Assembly (NCBI RefSeq): GCF_902506535.1 | Contig: NZ_LR733825.1 | Span: 251,206 to 315,205, forward strand | DNA from: Pseudomonas sp. 8Z | GTDB taxonomy: Bacteria > Pseudomonadota > Gammaproteobacteria > Pseudomonadales > Pseudomonadaceae | DNA: 64,000 bases | Reading direction: 5' to 3' | Part shown: positions 55,698 to 64,000 of the stretch, in pieces | How the letters are laid out: each line of letters opens with the position of its first letter | Numbering within the stretch: the stretch's first letter is position 1 | Position numbers and translations under genes: made by a program | The notes under the pieces: generated by a model | Seen by the model: the letters and a program-made list of their open reading frames with translations, nothing else | The model's database searches: none | Told to the model about the DNA's origin: nothing

Positions 55698-56013
55698 TTA
55701 TCGATTCCATAGTGTTGTCGAGGAAATAGCTAACTATAAATAGACGCCAAATGGTGCATAACCCGCAGGGATTTTTGGTGGATAATCTTCCTGGCCATTA
55801 TCGAAGTCCTTCTCTATCTTGCAGGCAGCAGCGAGTCGGTGGGATGTTTGGCAGGTTATACACCATGTCGGATAACCGCTGGCAAGTCGTATTCAGTCGT
55901 GGCGTGCTGACGCTCCTGATCTTCTCCGTATGACTTCGCTCTACCCAGGCTACGGCTCTACGATCCTTGAGCCGCAATGATCGCGGATAAAACGGAATGC
56001 CGCCCAGCCGCTC
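55698..56013. other. Spacer without a supported gene
   Basis: About 315 bp are AT-rich on the left (flank of the HEPN gene). They contain a gctctacccaggctac repeat word near 55930 and a partial REP (gccgctcctacag) near 56007. No gene is supported. Confidence 0.5.
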
Positions 56014-58323
56014 CTACAGGTCGGGTTGCGGCTCGGGGGTGGGAGTTTTGAGCGGCAAGCGCAGCAGCTCCACCTGCCACCAGCTCGGCAGCAAGCGGCG
56101 GACTTCCGGGCGGGCGAAGCGGTCGTCGATCAGGTAGAGCACGCCTTGGTCTTCGGGGGTGCGGATCACCCGGCCAGCGGCTTGCACGACTTTTTGCAAG
56201 CCGGGGTAGAGGTAGGTGTAGTCGTAGCCATTGCCGAACAGGGTGTCCATGCGCTGGCGGATTTCTTCGTTGATCGGGTTGAGCTGGGCCAGGCCGAGGG
56301 TGGCGACGAAGGCGCCGATCAGGCGTTCGCCGGGTAGGTCGACGCCTTCGCCGAATACGCCGCCGAGCACGGCGAAGCCGATGCCGCGCCCGCCGATCTG
56401 GAAGCGTTCGATAAAGCCCTGGCGCGCCGCTTCGTCCATCTGTCGTGACTGCGTCCATATCGGAATCTGCGGGTGGTCGCGGCGCAGTTCCTGTAGCACC
56501 TGTTCCAGATACTGGTAGCTGCTGAAGAAGGCCAGGTAGTTGCCGGGGCGTTCGGCGTATTGGCGCGCCATCAATTGGCAGATCGGCGCCAGCGAGGCGT
56601 CGCGGTGCTGGTAGCGGGTGGACAGGTTGCGCACCACCTGCACGTGCAGTTGCTCGGCGCTGAACGGCGAGGCGACGTCCAGGCACTGGGTCTCTTCCGG
56701 CAGGCCGAGCAGGTCGAGGTAGTAGTGGCTGGGGCTGAGGGTGGCGGAGAACAGTGTGGCGCTGTGGGCATCCTCGAAGCGTGGGCCGAGGAAGGGCGCC
56801 GGCAGGATATTGCGGATGCACAGGGTGGAATAGCTGCGCCCATTACCGACTTCATCTCGGTTGATGTCGAACAGCGAGTGCGGGCCGAAGCTTTCCGCCA
56901 GGCGGCAGAACAGCATGGCGTCCATATAAAAGCTGAGCAGCTCGCCGCCATTGCCTTCGGGCTGGTCGGTGAGCAGGTCGGTGATGGCGCTGACCGCCTT
57001 GCCCAGCGCGGCGAGCAGCAGGTCCGGCGCCAGCGGATAGACCTGGTAGGGGACCTGCTGTTCACGGTGCAGCTGGTCCCAGTGGCGGTCGACGCGTTCC
57101 AGCACGCTCCTCAGGCGCTTCGGTGCGTCGCGGCACATGGCCTTGAAGCGCGCCTGATCCAGCTCGGCGCTGTACATGCCGCGCCCGCGTTCCACCAGGT
57201 TGTGCGCCTCGTCCACCAGCAGGCAGACGCGCCACTGGTTGATCACCGTCAGGCTGTGCAGCAGGGCGCCGAGGTCGAAGTAGTAGTTGTAGTCGCACAC
57301 CACCACGTCGCTCCAGCGGCACAGTTCCTGGCTCAGGTAGTAGGGGCATACGCCGTGGGCGATGGCGATGTTGCGCACGGCTTGCTGATCCAGCCAGCGT
57401 TCCTTGAGTGCCGCGCTGCGGGCTGCCGGCAGGCGGTCATAGAAACCCTTGGCCAGTGGGCAGGAGTCGCCATGGCAGGCTTTGCTCGGGTGTTCGCAGG
57501 CCTTGTCGCGGGCGACGTGTTCCAGCACGCGCAGCGGTGTATCCGGTTCGCGCAGGCGTTGCAGGGCATCCAGTGCCAGGCGCCGGCCTGGCGTCTTGGC
57601 ACTGAGGAAGAACAGGCGGTCGAGCTGCTGCCCAGGCATGGCCTTGAGTTGCGGGAACAGGGTGCCGAGGGTTTTGCCGATGCCGGTGGTGGCCTGCGCC
57701 AGCAGGTAATGGCCGTCGCGCGCGGCGCGGTATACGGCTTCGGCCAGTTGCCGCTGGCCATGGCGAAATTCACCGTAGGGGAACTGCAGCGCTTCCAATG
57801 CCTGATTGCGTGCTTGCTGATGCGCCTGTTCCTGCCGCGCCCATTCGATATAGCGGCGGCAGTGCAGGGCGAAGAACTCGCCCAGCGATGCGGCGCTGTG
57901 GCGTTCGCGGAATACCGTTTCCTGCTGGGTGATGACGTTGAAGTACACCACCGCCAAGTCCAGTTCCTCGAAGCCCAACTCCTGACACAACAGCCAGCCG
58001 TAGATCTTCACCTGCGCCCAGTGCAGCAGGCGGTGATTGGCGGGGATGCGCGAGATGTCGCCGCGATGGGTCTTGATCTCTTCCAGCAGGCGAAACTCGG
58101 GGTCGAAACCATCGGCGCGGCCGCTGACCGTCAGCCCCTCGAACTGGCCGATCAGCGGCAGCTCGCACACGTAATCCGGGCCGCGCCGGGCCACCACCGT
58201 GGCGTGCCCGGCCATGCCTTCCTGCGCGGTGGGCGAGGGGGTGAAGCGCAGGTCGAGATCACCTTCCTTGGCGGTGAACTCGCACAGCTCGCGCACGGCG
58301 ACGCGCAGGTTCAATCGCTCCAC
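56014..58323 (-). CDS. XPD/DinG-type Fe-S helicase with N-terminal PD-(D/E)xK-like region
   Basis: The 769-residue protein has an N-terminal RecB/Cas4-like nuclease signature, GRADGF…LLEEIKTHRG (69-88; D71, E82, K84). A superfamily-2 helicase follows, with Walker A ATTGIGKT (211-218). Four Fe-S cluster cysteines lie at C276, C283, C288 and C326; the DEAH box is VDEAHN (370-375). Motif VI region is VVQAAGRVIR. It should unwind 5'-3' DNA and perhaps cut it. It reads from a GTG and overlaps the FAN1 gene by 13 bp, so the two act together in repair. Confidence 0.88.
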   Translation of the reverse strand: MERLNLRVAVRELCEFTAKEGDLDLRFTPSPTAQEGMAGHATVVARRGPDYVCELPLIGQFEGLTVSGRADGFDPEFRLLEEIKTHRGDISRIPANHRLLHWAQVKIYGWLLCQELGFEELDLAVVYFNVITQQETVFRERHSAASLGEFFALHCRRYIEWARQEQAHQQARNQALEALQFPYGEFRHGQRQLAEAVYRAARDGHYLLAQATTGIGKTLGTLFPQLKAMPGQQLDRLFFLSAKTPGRRLALDALQRLREPDTPLRVLEHVARDKACEHPSKACHGDSCPLAKGFYDRLPAARSAALKERWLDQQAVRNIAIAHGVCPYYLSQELCRWSDVVVCDYNYYFDLGALLHSLTVINQWRVCLLVDEAHNLVERGRGMYSAELDQARFKAMCRDAPKRLRSVLERVDRHWDQLHREQQVPYQVYPLAPDLLLAALGKAVSAITDLLTDQPEGNGGELLSFYMDAMLFCRLAESFGPHSLFDINRDEVGNGRSYSTLCIRNILPAPFLGPRFEDAHSATLFSATLSPSHYYLDLLGLPEETQCLDVASPFSAEQLHVQVVRNLSTRYQHRDASLAPICQLMARQYAERPGNYLAFFSSYQYLEQVLQELRRDHPQIPIWTQSRQMDEAARQGFIERFQIGGRGIGFAVLGGVFGEGVDLPGERLIGAFVATLGLAQLNPINEEIRQRMDTLFGNGYDYTYLYPGLQKVVQAAGRVIRTPEDQGVLYLIDDRFARPEVRRLLPSWWQVELLRLPLKTPTPEPQPDL

Positions 58324-59942
58324 TCCACGTAGCAGACGCTGACCGGCATACCGTGCTCGGCACAGAACGCCAGCCAGCGTTTCTGGTTATCCTGCAGGCG
58401 GTCGCCGGGGCCTTTCACTTCGATCATCCGGTAGCGCGCCTCACTGGGCCAGAACTGGATCAGGTCGGGCATGCCAGCGCGGTTCTCGCGAATATCGGCC
58501 AGCAGGCGGCGGAACCAGGCGGCGAGGTGCGCGGGCGGCAGGCAGGTCAGGGCCTGTTCCAGGCGATCGGCGTCGAGCAGCTCCCAGAACACGAAGGGCG
58601 ACTGGGTGCCGAATTTCTCGGCGTGGGTGCGGCGCATGGTGTCGAGGTAGCTGCCATCCTCCAGGCGCGCCAGGCAGGCGGCGAACAGTGGAGCGCGACG
58701 GGCATGGAAATCGGCGCGGTGCAGATCCACCGGGCCGGTGTGGAAGGGATGGAAGAAGGCGCCGGGCAGCGGGGCGAAGATCGCCTCCCAGCAGAGCAGG
58801 CCGAACAGCCCGCAGATCAGCGTGTTCTCCACGTAATGCACGGGCGCATCCGGTTCGGCCAGGTGCATGGCCACGGCCAGCTCGACGCTGGCGGCTCGCG
58901 GCAGGCGCAGGTCGAGGCGATCTTCTATCAGCTTCGCCGCCTTGGCCGCAGGCGGCAGGCCGAGGCGTTTGCGCAGGCGCGTGCGTGCTCTTTCGGCCAG
59001 TTGCGACTCTTCGGCGTTGTGTGGCGCCGCGATCACTTGTTCGGCGAGTGTCAGCGCTTCGCCATCCTGACCCAGGCGCTCCAGCACGCGGATCTGCCGC
59101 TGCCGCGAGCCCACCGCGCGGGTGTCGCGGTACAGCGCCAGGGCCGAGTCCAACTCTCCAGCGCGCTCCAGATGTTGCGCCAGTTGCAGCAGCAGGCGCT
59201 GGTGGCGTTCGCCGATATGCGCGCTGTCGCTGCAGAAATCGCCGAGCTGCTGCAGCACCTCGGTGACCGCCATGCCGGCCTCGAAGGCCTCGCGGCAGGC
59301 GCGCAGGTGCAGGTAGTCATCCACGTCCTGGCGATGGCGGAAACCGCGTGAGCCGGGGGTGATCGGCACCTGCTCGTAACGGAAGATCCCCAGGTCTGCG
59401 AGGACGAATTCCGACCAGTCCTGCGCCAGGTTGCCGAAGAACATCAGGCGCAGGCGGTCGCATAGCGGGCCGATGGCCAGGCTCAGCAGGCACTCGTGCA
59501 GATTCGGGCACCAGTCGGCCAGGCTGCGCGGCTCGGTAAACAGCTCGCGCAGGTGGTCGAGCGCTTCGCTCTTCTTCAGGTTGCCGCCTGGCAGGTCGCC
59601 CGCGAAATGCGCGGCCAGTTCGTCCTTGAGCAGCAGCGCGCCGAGTTCGTCGAAGCTCAGTGCGGCGCAGTCGATCAGCCAGCCCAGTTCCAGCAAGGGC
59701 GCGGCAGCGGTCGGGATATCGCCGATCTCGGCGTAGCGCAGTTTGCTGACGCGAAAGTGCACGCCCTTGCGCATCACCAGGCGCACCAGCAGCGCCTGGG
59801 TGGCAAGCGGTAGCTGAACAAACGTATCGATAAAGGTGTGCTCGGCTTCATCCATCAGGTCGCGGTGATGGGCGTCGAGCCAGGCGAGGGCCTTGCGGAA
59901 GTTGGCCAGGTAATAGAGTTCGGGGGCGTCGAGGGTGAGCAT
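58311..59942 (-). CDS. FAN1-type VRR-NUC interstrand-crosslink repair nuclease
   Basis: The 543-residue protein has an N-terminal helical/SAP-like DNA-binding region (YYLANFRKALAWLDAHH) and a TPR-like middle. The C-terminal VRR-NUC domain contains PDLIQFWPSEARYRMIEVKG, with the catalytic D and ExK, and the following GDRLQDNQKRWL. P. aeruginosa has a studied FAN1 of this layout. It is a structure-specific endo/exonuclease for DNA crosslinks. The ATG at 59942 is preferred over a TTG three codons upstream. Downstream is the overlapping helicase. Confidence 0.9.
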   Translation of the reverse strand: MLTLDAPELYYLANFRKALAWLDAHHRDLMDEAEHTFIDTFVQLPLATQALLVRLVMRKGVHFRVSKLRYAEIGDIPTAAAPLLELGWLIDCAALSFDELGALLLKDELAAHFAGDLPGGNLKKSEALDHLRELFTEPRSLADWCPNLHECLLSLAIGPLCDRLRLMFFGNLAQDWSEFVLADLGIFRYEQVPITPGSRGFRHRQDVDDYLHLRACREAFEAGMAVTEVLQQLGDFCSDSAHIGERHQRLLLQLAQHLERAGELDSALALYRDTRAVGSRQRQIRVLERLGQDGEALTLAEQVIAAPHNAEESQLAERARTRLRKRLGLPPAAKAAKLIEDRLDLRLPRAASVELAVAMHLAEPDAPVHYVENTLICGLFGLLCWEAIFAPLPGAFFHPFHTGPVDLHRADFHARRAPLFAACLARLEDGSYLDTMRRTHAEKFGTQSPFVFWELLDADRLEQALTCLPPAHLAAWFRRLLADIRENRAGMPDLIQFWPSEARYRMIEVKGPGDRLQDNQKRWLAFCAEHGMPVSVCYVEWSD

Positions 59943-60189
59943 GGTGGGCAATGTTACTGGCTTTTTATACAGATGCCAGCGCCGCCGAGCGGCTGCGTGG
60001 CTGGACGGTGATGAGCTGCTGAATTCCTAGTTTTTTCGGAACTTGTCTCTATATGGCTAATAAATAAGGACTTTTTAGGTATCGATAGTATTGATTGTCA
60101 CTATCCCGAGATGTGCCTTTTGCCGTTTTGGGGCGTGCGTAACATAGGCCCCGTAGCCAGTTACTTACCCCCTCTTTCGGAGAATGACC

Positions 60190-60687
60190 ATGAAAAAGCA
60201 AATCCTCGCCAGCCTCGTTATTGCCACTCTGTCCGCCAGTGCTTTCGCCCTGCCACAGGTCTCTACCGAACAATCCATTGCCCCTGTCGTCGCCGAAGAC
60301 GGTGCCGATCGCGTTGGTGCTAACCGTGTTGCTGCTGATGGTGCCGACCGCGTTGGTGGCAATCGTGTAGCCGAAGACGGTGCCGACCGCGTTGGTGGCA
60401 ACCGCGTAGCCGAAGACGGTGCAGACCGCGTTGGTGGCAATCGTGTAGCCGAAGATGGTGCCGATCGCGTTGGTGGCAATCGTGTAGCCGAAGATGGTGC
60501 AGACCGCGTTGGTGGCAATCGTGTAGCCGAAGATGGTGCAGACCGCGTTGGTGGCAATCGTGTAGCCGAAGACGGTGCAGACCGCGTTGGTGGCAATCGT
60601 GTAGCCGAAGACGGTGCCGACCGCGTTGGTGGCAACCGTGTAGCCGCAGATGGCGCCGACCGTGTGGGTGTGAATCGCATTAGCTGA
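60190..60687 (+). CDS. Secreted 13-residue tandem-repeat protein, copy 2
   Basis: The 165-residue paralogue of the protein at 53080-53538 has signal peptide MKKQILASLVIATLSASAFA, then about ten units of RVAEDGADRVGGN. The units are more uniform in DNA than in copy 1, pointing to recent repeat expansion. I chose the second ATG (CGGAG seven bases upstream). The leader shares CCGTAGCCA-TTAC and CATAGG words with copy 1, so both probably use the same kind of promoter. The opposite strand is also open throughout, a by-product of the repeats. Confidence 0.8.
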   Translation: MKKQILASLVIATLSASAFALPQVSTEQSIAPVVAEDGADRVGANRVAADGADRVGGNRVAEDGADRVGGNRVAEDGADRVGGNRVAEDGADRVGGNRVAEDGADRVGGNRVAEDGADRVGGNRVAEDGADRVGGNRVAEDGADRVGGNRVAADGADRVGVNRIS

Positions 60688-60732
60688 TCCGCTTACCCAC
60701 AGGCGGGAGCAGTCTTATGTCGCACTGCAGTT

Positions 60733-60764
60733 AAAAAGGGCGCCCTGAATCGGCGCCCTTTTTC
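60733..60764 (+). terminator. Terminator of repeat-protein gene copy 2
   Basis: AAAAAGGGCGCC-ctgaatc-GGCGCCCTTTTT is a strong symmetric hairpin that separates the repeat gene from creD. Confidence 0.9.
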
Positions 60765-60765
60765 G

Positions 60766-60781
60766 TTCATACAGTCTCCAC
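60766..60781 (+). promoter_or_regulatory. Possible degenerate cre-tag upstream of creD
   Basis: TTCATACAGTCTCCAC resembles the CreB box TTCAC-N6-TTCAC with one mismatch in each half and exact spacing. It lies 85 bp before creD. The match is loose. Confidence 0.4.
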
Positions 60782-60865
60782 ACAATCCCCACGCTTTCTC
60801 CATACCTCGCCCACCGCCACTGCCCAGACTCTGCCGTACCTTCACTCGCGACGGAGAGCCGTACC

Positions 60866-62209
60866 ATGAGCCGTACCCTGGGCTTCAAGCTGGGCGCTAT
60901 CGCCTTGCTGATTTTGCTGCTGATGATTCCCCTGTTGATGATCGATGGCCTGGTCGACGAGCGCCAAGGTCTGCGCTATCAGGTGCTGCAGGACATCGCC
61001 CGCAGCTCCAGCTATCGCCAGCAGATCACCGGGCCGATTCTGGTCGTGCCCTATATCAAAACCACCCATGTCTGGAAGACGCGCGAGAATACCGGCGAGC
61101 GTTACGCCGAAGAGCGTCAGCAGCGTGGTCAGCTCTACTTCCTGCCGGAGCGTTTCGCGCTTGACGGCCAGATCAGTACCGAGCTGCGCGCCCGGGGCAT
61201 CTACGAGGCACGCCTTTACCGTAGCGATAGCCAGATCAGCGGGCAGTTCCGAGTGCCGGCGCGTTTTGGCCTGGGCGACGATCTGGGCTTCTATCGCTTC
61301 GAGACGCCTTTTCTTGCCGTCGGGATCAGTGATATCCGAGGCATCAACAACGACCTCAAACTGCGTCTCAACGGTCAGACCCTGAGCTTCGCGCCCGGTA
61401 CTCACGACAGCCGTTTCGGTGATGGTGTGCACGCAGCGCTGCCAGCGCTGGACAGCCAGGGCGGGCAGGTGCTCGACTTTGCCTTCGACCTCAAACTGCA
61501 AGGCACCGAGCAGCTCGCGGTGGTGCCGGTGGGCCGTGACAGCCGCGTTAGCCTGAAGTCCGACTGGCCGCATCCGAGCTTCGTTGGTGAATACTTGCCG
61601 AGCCGCCGCGAGATCACGGCCGAAGGTTTCAGCGCCGAATGGCAAACCAGCTTCTTCGCCACCAACCTTGAAGAGACGCTGCGTGGTTGCGAGGCCCAGA
61701 GCCAGTGCATAGGCCTGTTTCAGCGCAGCTTCGGGGTGAGTTTCGTCGACCCGGTCGACCAGTATCTGAAGACCGACCGCGCGATCAAATATGCGCTGCT
61801 GTTCATCGCCCTGACCTTCGCCACCTTCTTCCTCTTCGAAGTGCTCAAGCGCCTGGCTGTGCACCCGGTGCAGTACGCCCTGGTCGGCCTGTCGCTGGCG
61901 CTGTTCTACCTGTTGCTCTTGTCGCTCTCCGAGCATCTGCCGTTTGCCCTGGCCTATGGCCTGTCGGCAACTGCCTGCGTCGGCCTGATCGGCTTCTACG
62001 TCAGCTTCGTGCTGCATAGTTGGCAGCGCGGCTTGGGCTTTGGCGCCTTGCTGGCGGCGCTGTACGCGATGCTCTTCGGCCTGCTCAGCGCCGAAGACTA
62101 CGCCCTGCTGATGGGCTCGCTGCTGGTGTTCGGCGTGCTCGGCAGCGTGATGGTGCTGACTCGCAAGCTGGATTGGTACGGCGTTGGCCGTATTGCCCCG
62201 CAAGCCTGA
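60866..62209 (+). CDS. creD: Inner-membrane protein CreD
   Basis: The 447-residue protein has an N-terminal helix (LGAIALLILLLMIPLLMIDG), a large periplasmic domain (GPILVVPYIKTTHVWKT, SRFGDGVHAALPAL) and five or six C-terminal helices from ~310 on. This is the CreD fold. It is the main CreBC-induced gene and affects beta-lactam and envelope stress tolerance. Normally next to creC; here it is ~8.2 kb away. Confidence 0.93.
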   Translation: MSRTLGFKLGAIALLILLLMIPLLMIDGLVDERQGLRYQVLQDIARSSSYRQQITGPILVVPYIKTTHVWKTRENTGERYAEERQQRGQLYFLPERFALDGQISTELRARGIYEARLYRSDSQISGQFRVPARFGLGDDLGFYRFETPFLAVGISDIRGINNDLKLRLNGQTLSFAPGTHDSRFGDGVHAALPALDSQGGQVLDFAFDLKLQGTEQLAVVPVGRDSRVSLKSDWPHPSFVGEYLPSRREITAEGFSAEWQTSFFATNLEETLRGCEAQSQCIGLFQRSFGVSFVDPVDQYLKTDRAIKYALLFIALTFATFFLFEVLKRLAVHPVQYALVGLSLALFYLLLLSLSEHLPFALAYGLSATACVGLIGFYVSFVLHSWQRGLGFGALLAALYAMLFGLLSAEDYALLMGSLLVFGVLGSVMVLTRKLDWYGVGRIAPQA

Positions 62210-62257
62210 ATCCAATCGGCGCGGCGCGTGCCGCGCCTCTTCTCTGGAGGTGATTCC

Positions 62258-62560
62258 ATGCGTCTGTTATTGCAGTTTTCCGCCTGCCTGGGCCTTGGTC
62301 TGGTTGTGGCGGTGGTGATTCTGATTGGCCTGATGTTCTTCGGCTGGTTCAACCTGATTGACGGCCTGCTGCTGACCGGCAAGCCGCTGGCCAGCCTGAG
62401 TCTGACGGTGTTGCCGGAAGGGTTCTGGAATGAACTGACCGGCGTTCACGATGCAGTGAACAACCCGTCGCTGCGTTCGTTCCTGGCGATGTGCGCGGCG
62501 CTGGGCCAGGTCGGCCTGCTGCTGGCGCTCGGCTTCATGCGCCTGTGGTATCGGGCATGA
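62258..62560 (+). CDS. Small two-helix membrane protein
   Basis: The 100-residue protein has a hydrophobic N-terminal helix (LGLGLVVAVVILIGLMFFGW) and a C-terminal one (FLAMCAALGQVGLLLALGFM), with a short loop between. GGAGG lies seven bases before the ATG. It follows creD by 48 bp and may be co-transcribed. Function unknown. Confidence 0.75.
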   Translation: MRLLLQFSACLGLGLVVAVVILIGLMFFGWFNLIDGLLLTGKPLASLSLTVLPEGFWNELTGVHDAVNNPSLRSFLAMCAALGQVGLLLALGFMRLWYRA

Positions 62561-62704
62561 GCGGGTATATCGGTTTGCGTGAGGAGGCGCGTGCCGGACA
62601 TCTGCTGGCAAGGCGGATTGCCTGGCTGTTTCGCGATGCCCGTCATGGGCAGTGGGTGGGTGGCCGCGTAGACTCGCGGCACATTGAACGGGAGTGCTTC
62701 AAGG

Positions 62705-63481
62705 ATGAACAAGAGACTACTCACCGCTTTTGGCGGGCTGCTGCTGGCGAGCCTGGCGCAGGCCGATGATTGCCGGCAGCAACTGCCGACCTGGATCGAA
62801 ATGGCCCATCCGGGCCACGTGCTGAAGGATGAACGTGGGCACTACCGGGTGGATGCCGAACGAGGCATCTGCAAGGTATGGCCGGCGCGGCCTGAACTGA
62901 CCTTGATCGCGCTGCCGTTGGTACGCGCAGAGTACGAGGGTTATGGTGAGACGGATCTGGAAGTGCTGGTGCTGGATAACGCTAAACAGCGCTTCGTGGC
63001 GCGTTTGGTCGAGCCCAATAAGTTGGATTGGGATGCGATTTACGTCGAGGACATGGCGTTCGACACTGCGCCTTATCGGCTGCGCAAGGATGATATCGCT
63101 TTCGGTGTGCGGATATCGCGCAGTGGCAGTTCCCGGCCCAACCCTTTCTATGAAACCCAGCTCAACCTTTACCAACTGGACGCTCAGCAATTACGACCAT
63201 TGTTGAGCGAGTTACCGGTTAGAAAGGTCTGGGGCGAGTGGGATACCAACTGCGCTGGAGTGTTCAGCAAAACTGAGGGTGTGGTCATCATTACCGAGCG
63301 GGTCGGTAACCAGGGCTATCGCGACCTGCAGCTCAAGGATACCCGCGTCGAACGGCGCATGGCCCTGGTCGATGACCAATGCCAGACCGTCGAGGAAAGC
63401 ACCCATCGCTACCAGTTGCCCATCGAATACGATGAGGAGCGCTACCTGCTGCCGATCGAGCTGGCCTCTGACCCGCTCTGA
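62705..63481 (+). CDS. Secreted hypothetical protein
   Basis: The 258-residue protein has a signal peptide (MNKRLLTAFGGLLLASLAQA) and four mature cysteines (DDCRQQ, GICKVW, TNCAGV, DQCQTV), suggesting disulfides in the periplasm. The middle part is beta-rich. No family recognised. The ATG at 62705 gives the clean signal peptide. Confidence 0.75.
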   Translation: MNKRLLTAFGGLLLASLAQADDCRQQLPTWIEMAHPGHVLKDERGHYRVDAERGICKVWPARPELTLIALPLVRAEYEGYGETDLEVLVLDNAKQRFVARLVEPNKLDWDAIYVEDMAFDTAPYRLRKDDIAFGVRISRSGSSRPNPFYETQLNLYQLDAQQLRPLLSELPVRKVWGEWDTNCAGVFSKTEGVVIITERVGNQGYRDLQLKDTRVERRMALVDDQCQTVEESTHRYQLPIEYDEERYLLPIELASDPL

Positions 63482-63487
63482 AAGCAC

Positions 63488-63547
63488 GTAGCCCGGATGC
63501 AATCCGGGAACGGCGCAACAGGTCATCCCCGGATTGCATCCGGGCTA
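63488..63547. repeat. GTAGCCCGGATGCAATCCGGG-type inverted repeat
   Basis: The two arms GTAGCCCGGATGCAATCCGG and CCGGATTGCATCCGGGCTAC are near-perfect mirrors around a ~20-bp centre. This is a common pseudomonad intergenic repeat that may act as a terminator for the convergent genes. One arm also occurs at 26171-26191. Confidence 0.8.
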
Positions 63548-63591
63548 CGAGGTGGCAAGCCAGGTGAACCGCGCTCACCTGGTGCTAGTGC

Positions 63592-64000
63592 TTACAGACT
63601 GACCGAAATCCCCGCTTGCAGCGTGCGCGGCTCGCCGGGGTACGACCAGATGTTCCAGGCGCGCTCTTCGTAGTGCTTGTCGAACACGTTGTTCAGGTTG
63701 AGGTTCAGGCGCACGTTTTCGGTCAGCGGGTAGTAGGCCAGCAGGTCGACCACGCTGTAGCCGTCCATGTCGAAGGTGTCGTTGCTGGTCTGACCTTGGC
63801 GCTGGCTGACGTATTTCAGGCCTATGCCTACGCCCAGGCCGTCGAGCGTACCGCCAGCGAACTCGTAGGTATCGAGCAGGTTGAAGCTGTGCCGTGGCAC
63901 GTTGGCCAGGCGCGAGCCTACCGGCATGGTCGCGCTGGTGCTTTCGGTAACTTCGGCATCGACGTAGGCATAGCCACCGATTACCCGCCACTGCGGGGTG
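63592..64000 (-). CDS. TonB-dependent (siderophore-type) receptor, C-terminal part
   Basis: The last 135 codons of a gene running off the right edge read as the end of an outer-membrane beta-barrel: QWRVIGGYAYVDAEVTEST, RHSFNLLDTYEF, then VDLLAYYPLTENVRLNLNLN, NVFDKHYEERAWN and a terminal AGISVSL ending in hydrophobic residues. This is the FhuA/FpvA-like C-terminal pattern. The ligand cannot be told. A REP-like hairpin lies downstream. Confidence 0.9.
   Translation of the reverse strand, partial: TPQWRVIGGYAYVDAEVTESTSATMPVGSRLANVPRHSFNLLDTYEFAGGTLDGLGVGIGLKYVSQRQGQTSNDTFDMDGYSVVDLLAYYPLTENVRLNLNLNNVFDKHYEERAWNIWSYPGEPRTLQAGISVSL

Overview
The window looks like chromosomal DNA of a Pseudomonas. 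High GC, gene content and order point that way: DUF4124 gene-glnA-thiI-typA; gbcA/gbcB-ltaE-glyA-soxBDAG-purU-fdhA; aatJQMP-aauSR; creBC and creD. REP-like intergenic inverted repeats also fit. The exact species cannot be read from the sequence; a P. mendocina/alcaligenes-type lineage is only a guess. All names rest on reading protein motifs and synteny, not on database searches.

Layout. 1-6.4 kb: a partial DUF4124 gene, a ~630 bp repeat-bounded spacer, glnA with a very clear sigma54/NtrC control region, thiI and typA. 6.5-7.7 kb: small genes and a HEPN protein. 7.7-16 kb: a minus-strand accessory block. It has a WYL-domain regulator, a small membrane protein, a DUF726-like alpha/beta hydrolase, then three dynamin-like GTPases with a membrane-anchored coiled-coil protein and a YkgJ-type cysteine-cluster protein. 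This block is the best candidate for a poorly described system, perhaps membrane remodelling or anti-phage. 16-18 kb: a chemoreceptor. 18-38 kb: glycine-betaine/sarcosine/one-carbon catabolism. GbcAB demethylates betaine, SoxBDAG oxidises sarcosine to glycine, and GlyA and LtaE handle glycine/serine/threonine. PurU and FdhA deal with the one-carbon products.

That catabolic cluster is interrupted at the 3' end of gbcB by a ~5 kb insertion (20.9-25.97 kb). The insertion holds a three-cassette integron array without an integrase (CALIN) carrying a DUF4917/SIR2-like protein, an LRR/zinc-ribbon protein and an unknown protein. It also holds a PAAR-zincin T6SS effector with its putative immunity protein. 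It is bounded by a near-identical ~190 bp duplication of the gbcB 3' end and a decayed ltaE fragment.

38-45 kb: the acidic amino-acid uptake system (aatJQMP) with its two-component system aauSR, preceded by a sigma54 promoter and a perfect AauR-type palindrome. 44.7-50.3 kb: an acyltransferase, an HD-GYP protein, a RimB-like aspartyl protease, a second chemoreceptor and a CBS protein. 50.5-62.2 kb: creB-creC, separated from creD by ~8 kb. Two paralogous secreted proteins made of 13-residue tandem repeats lie in this stretch, flanking a DMT transporter, a second HEPN protein and a FAN1-type nuclease/helicase pair. 62.2-64 kb: two small hypothetical genes and the 3' end of a TonB-dependent receptor. 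I saw no tRNA, rRNA, CRISPR array, integrase or transposase.
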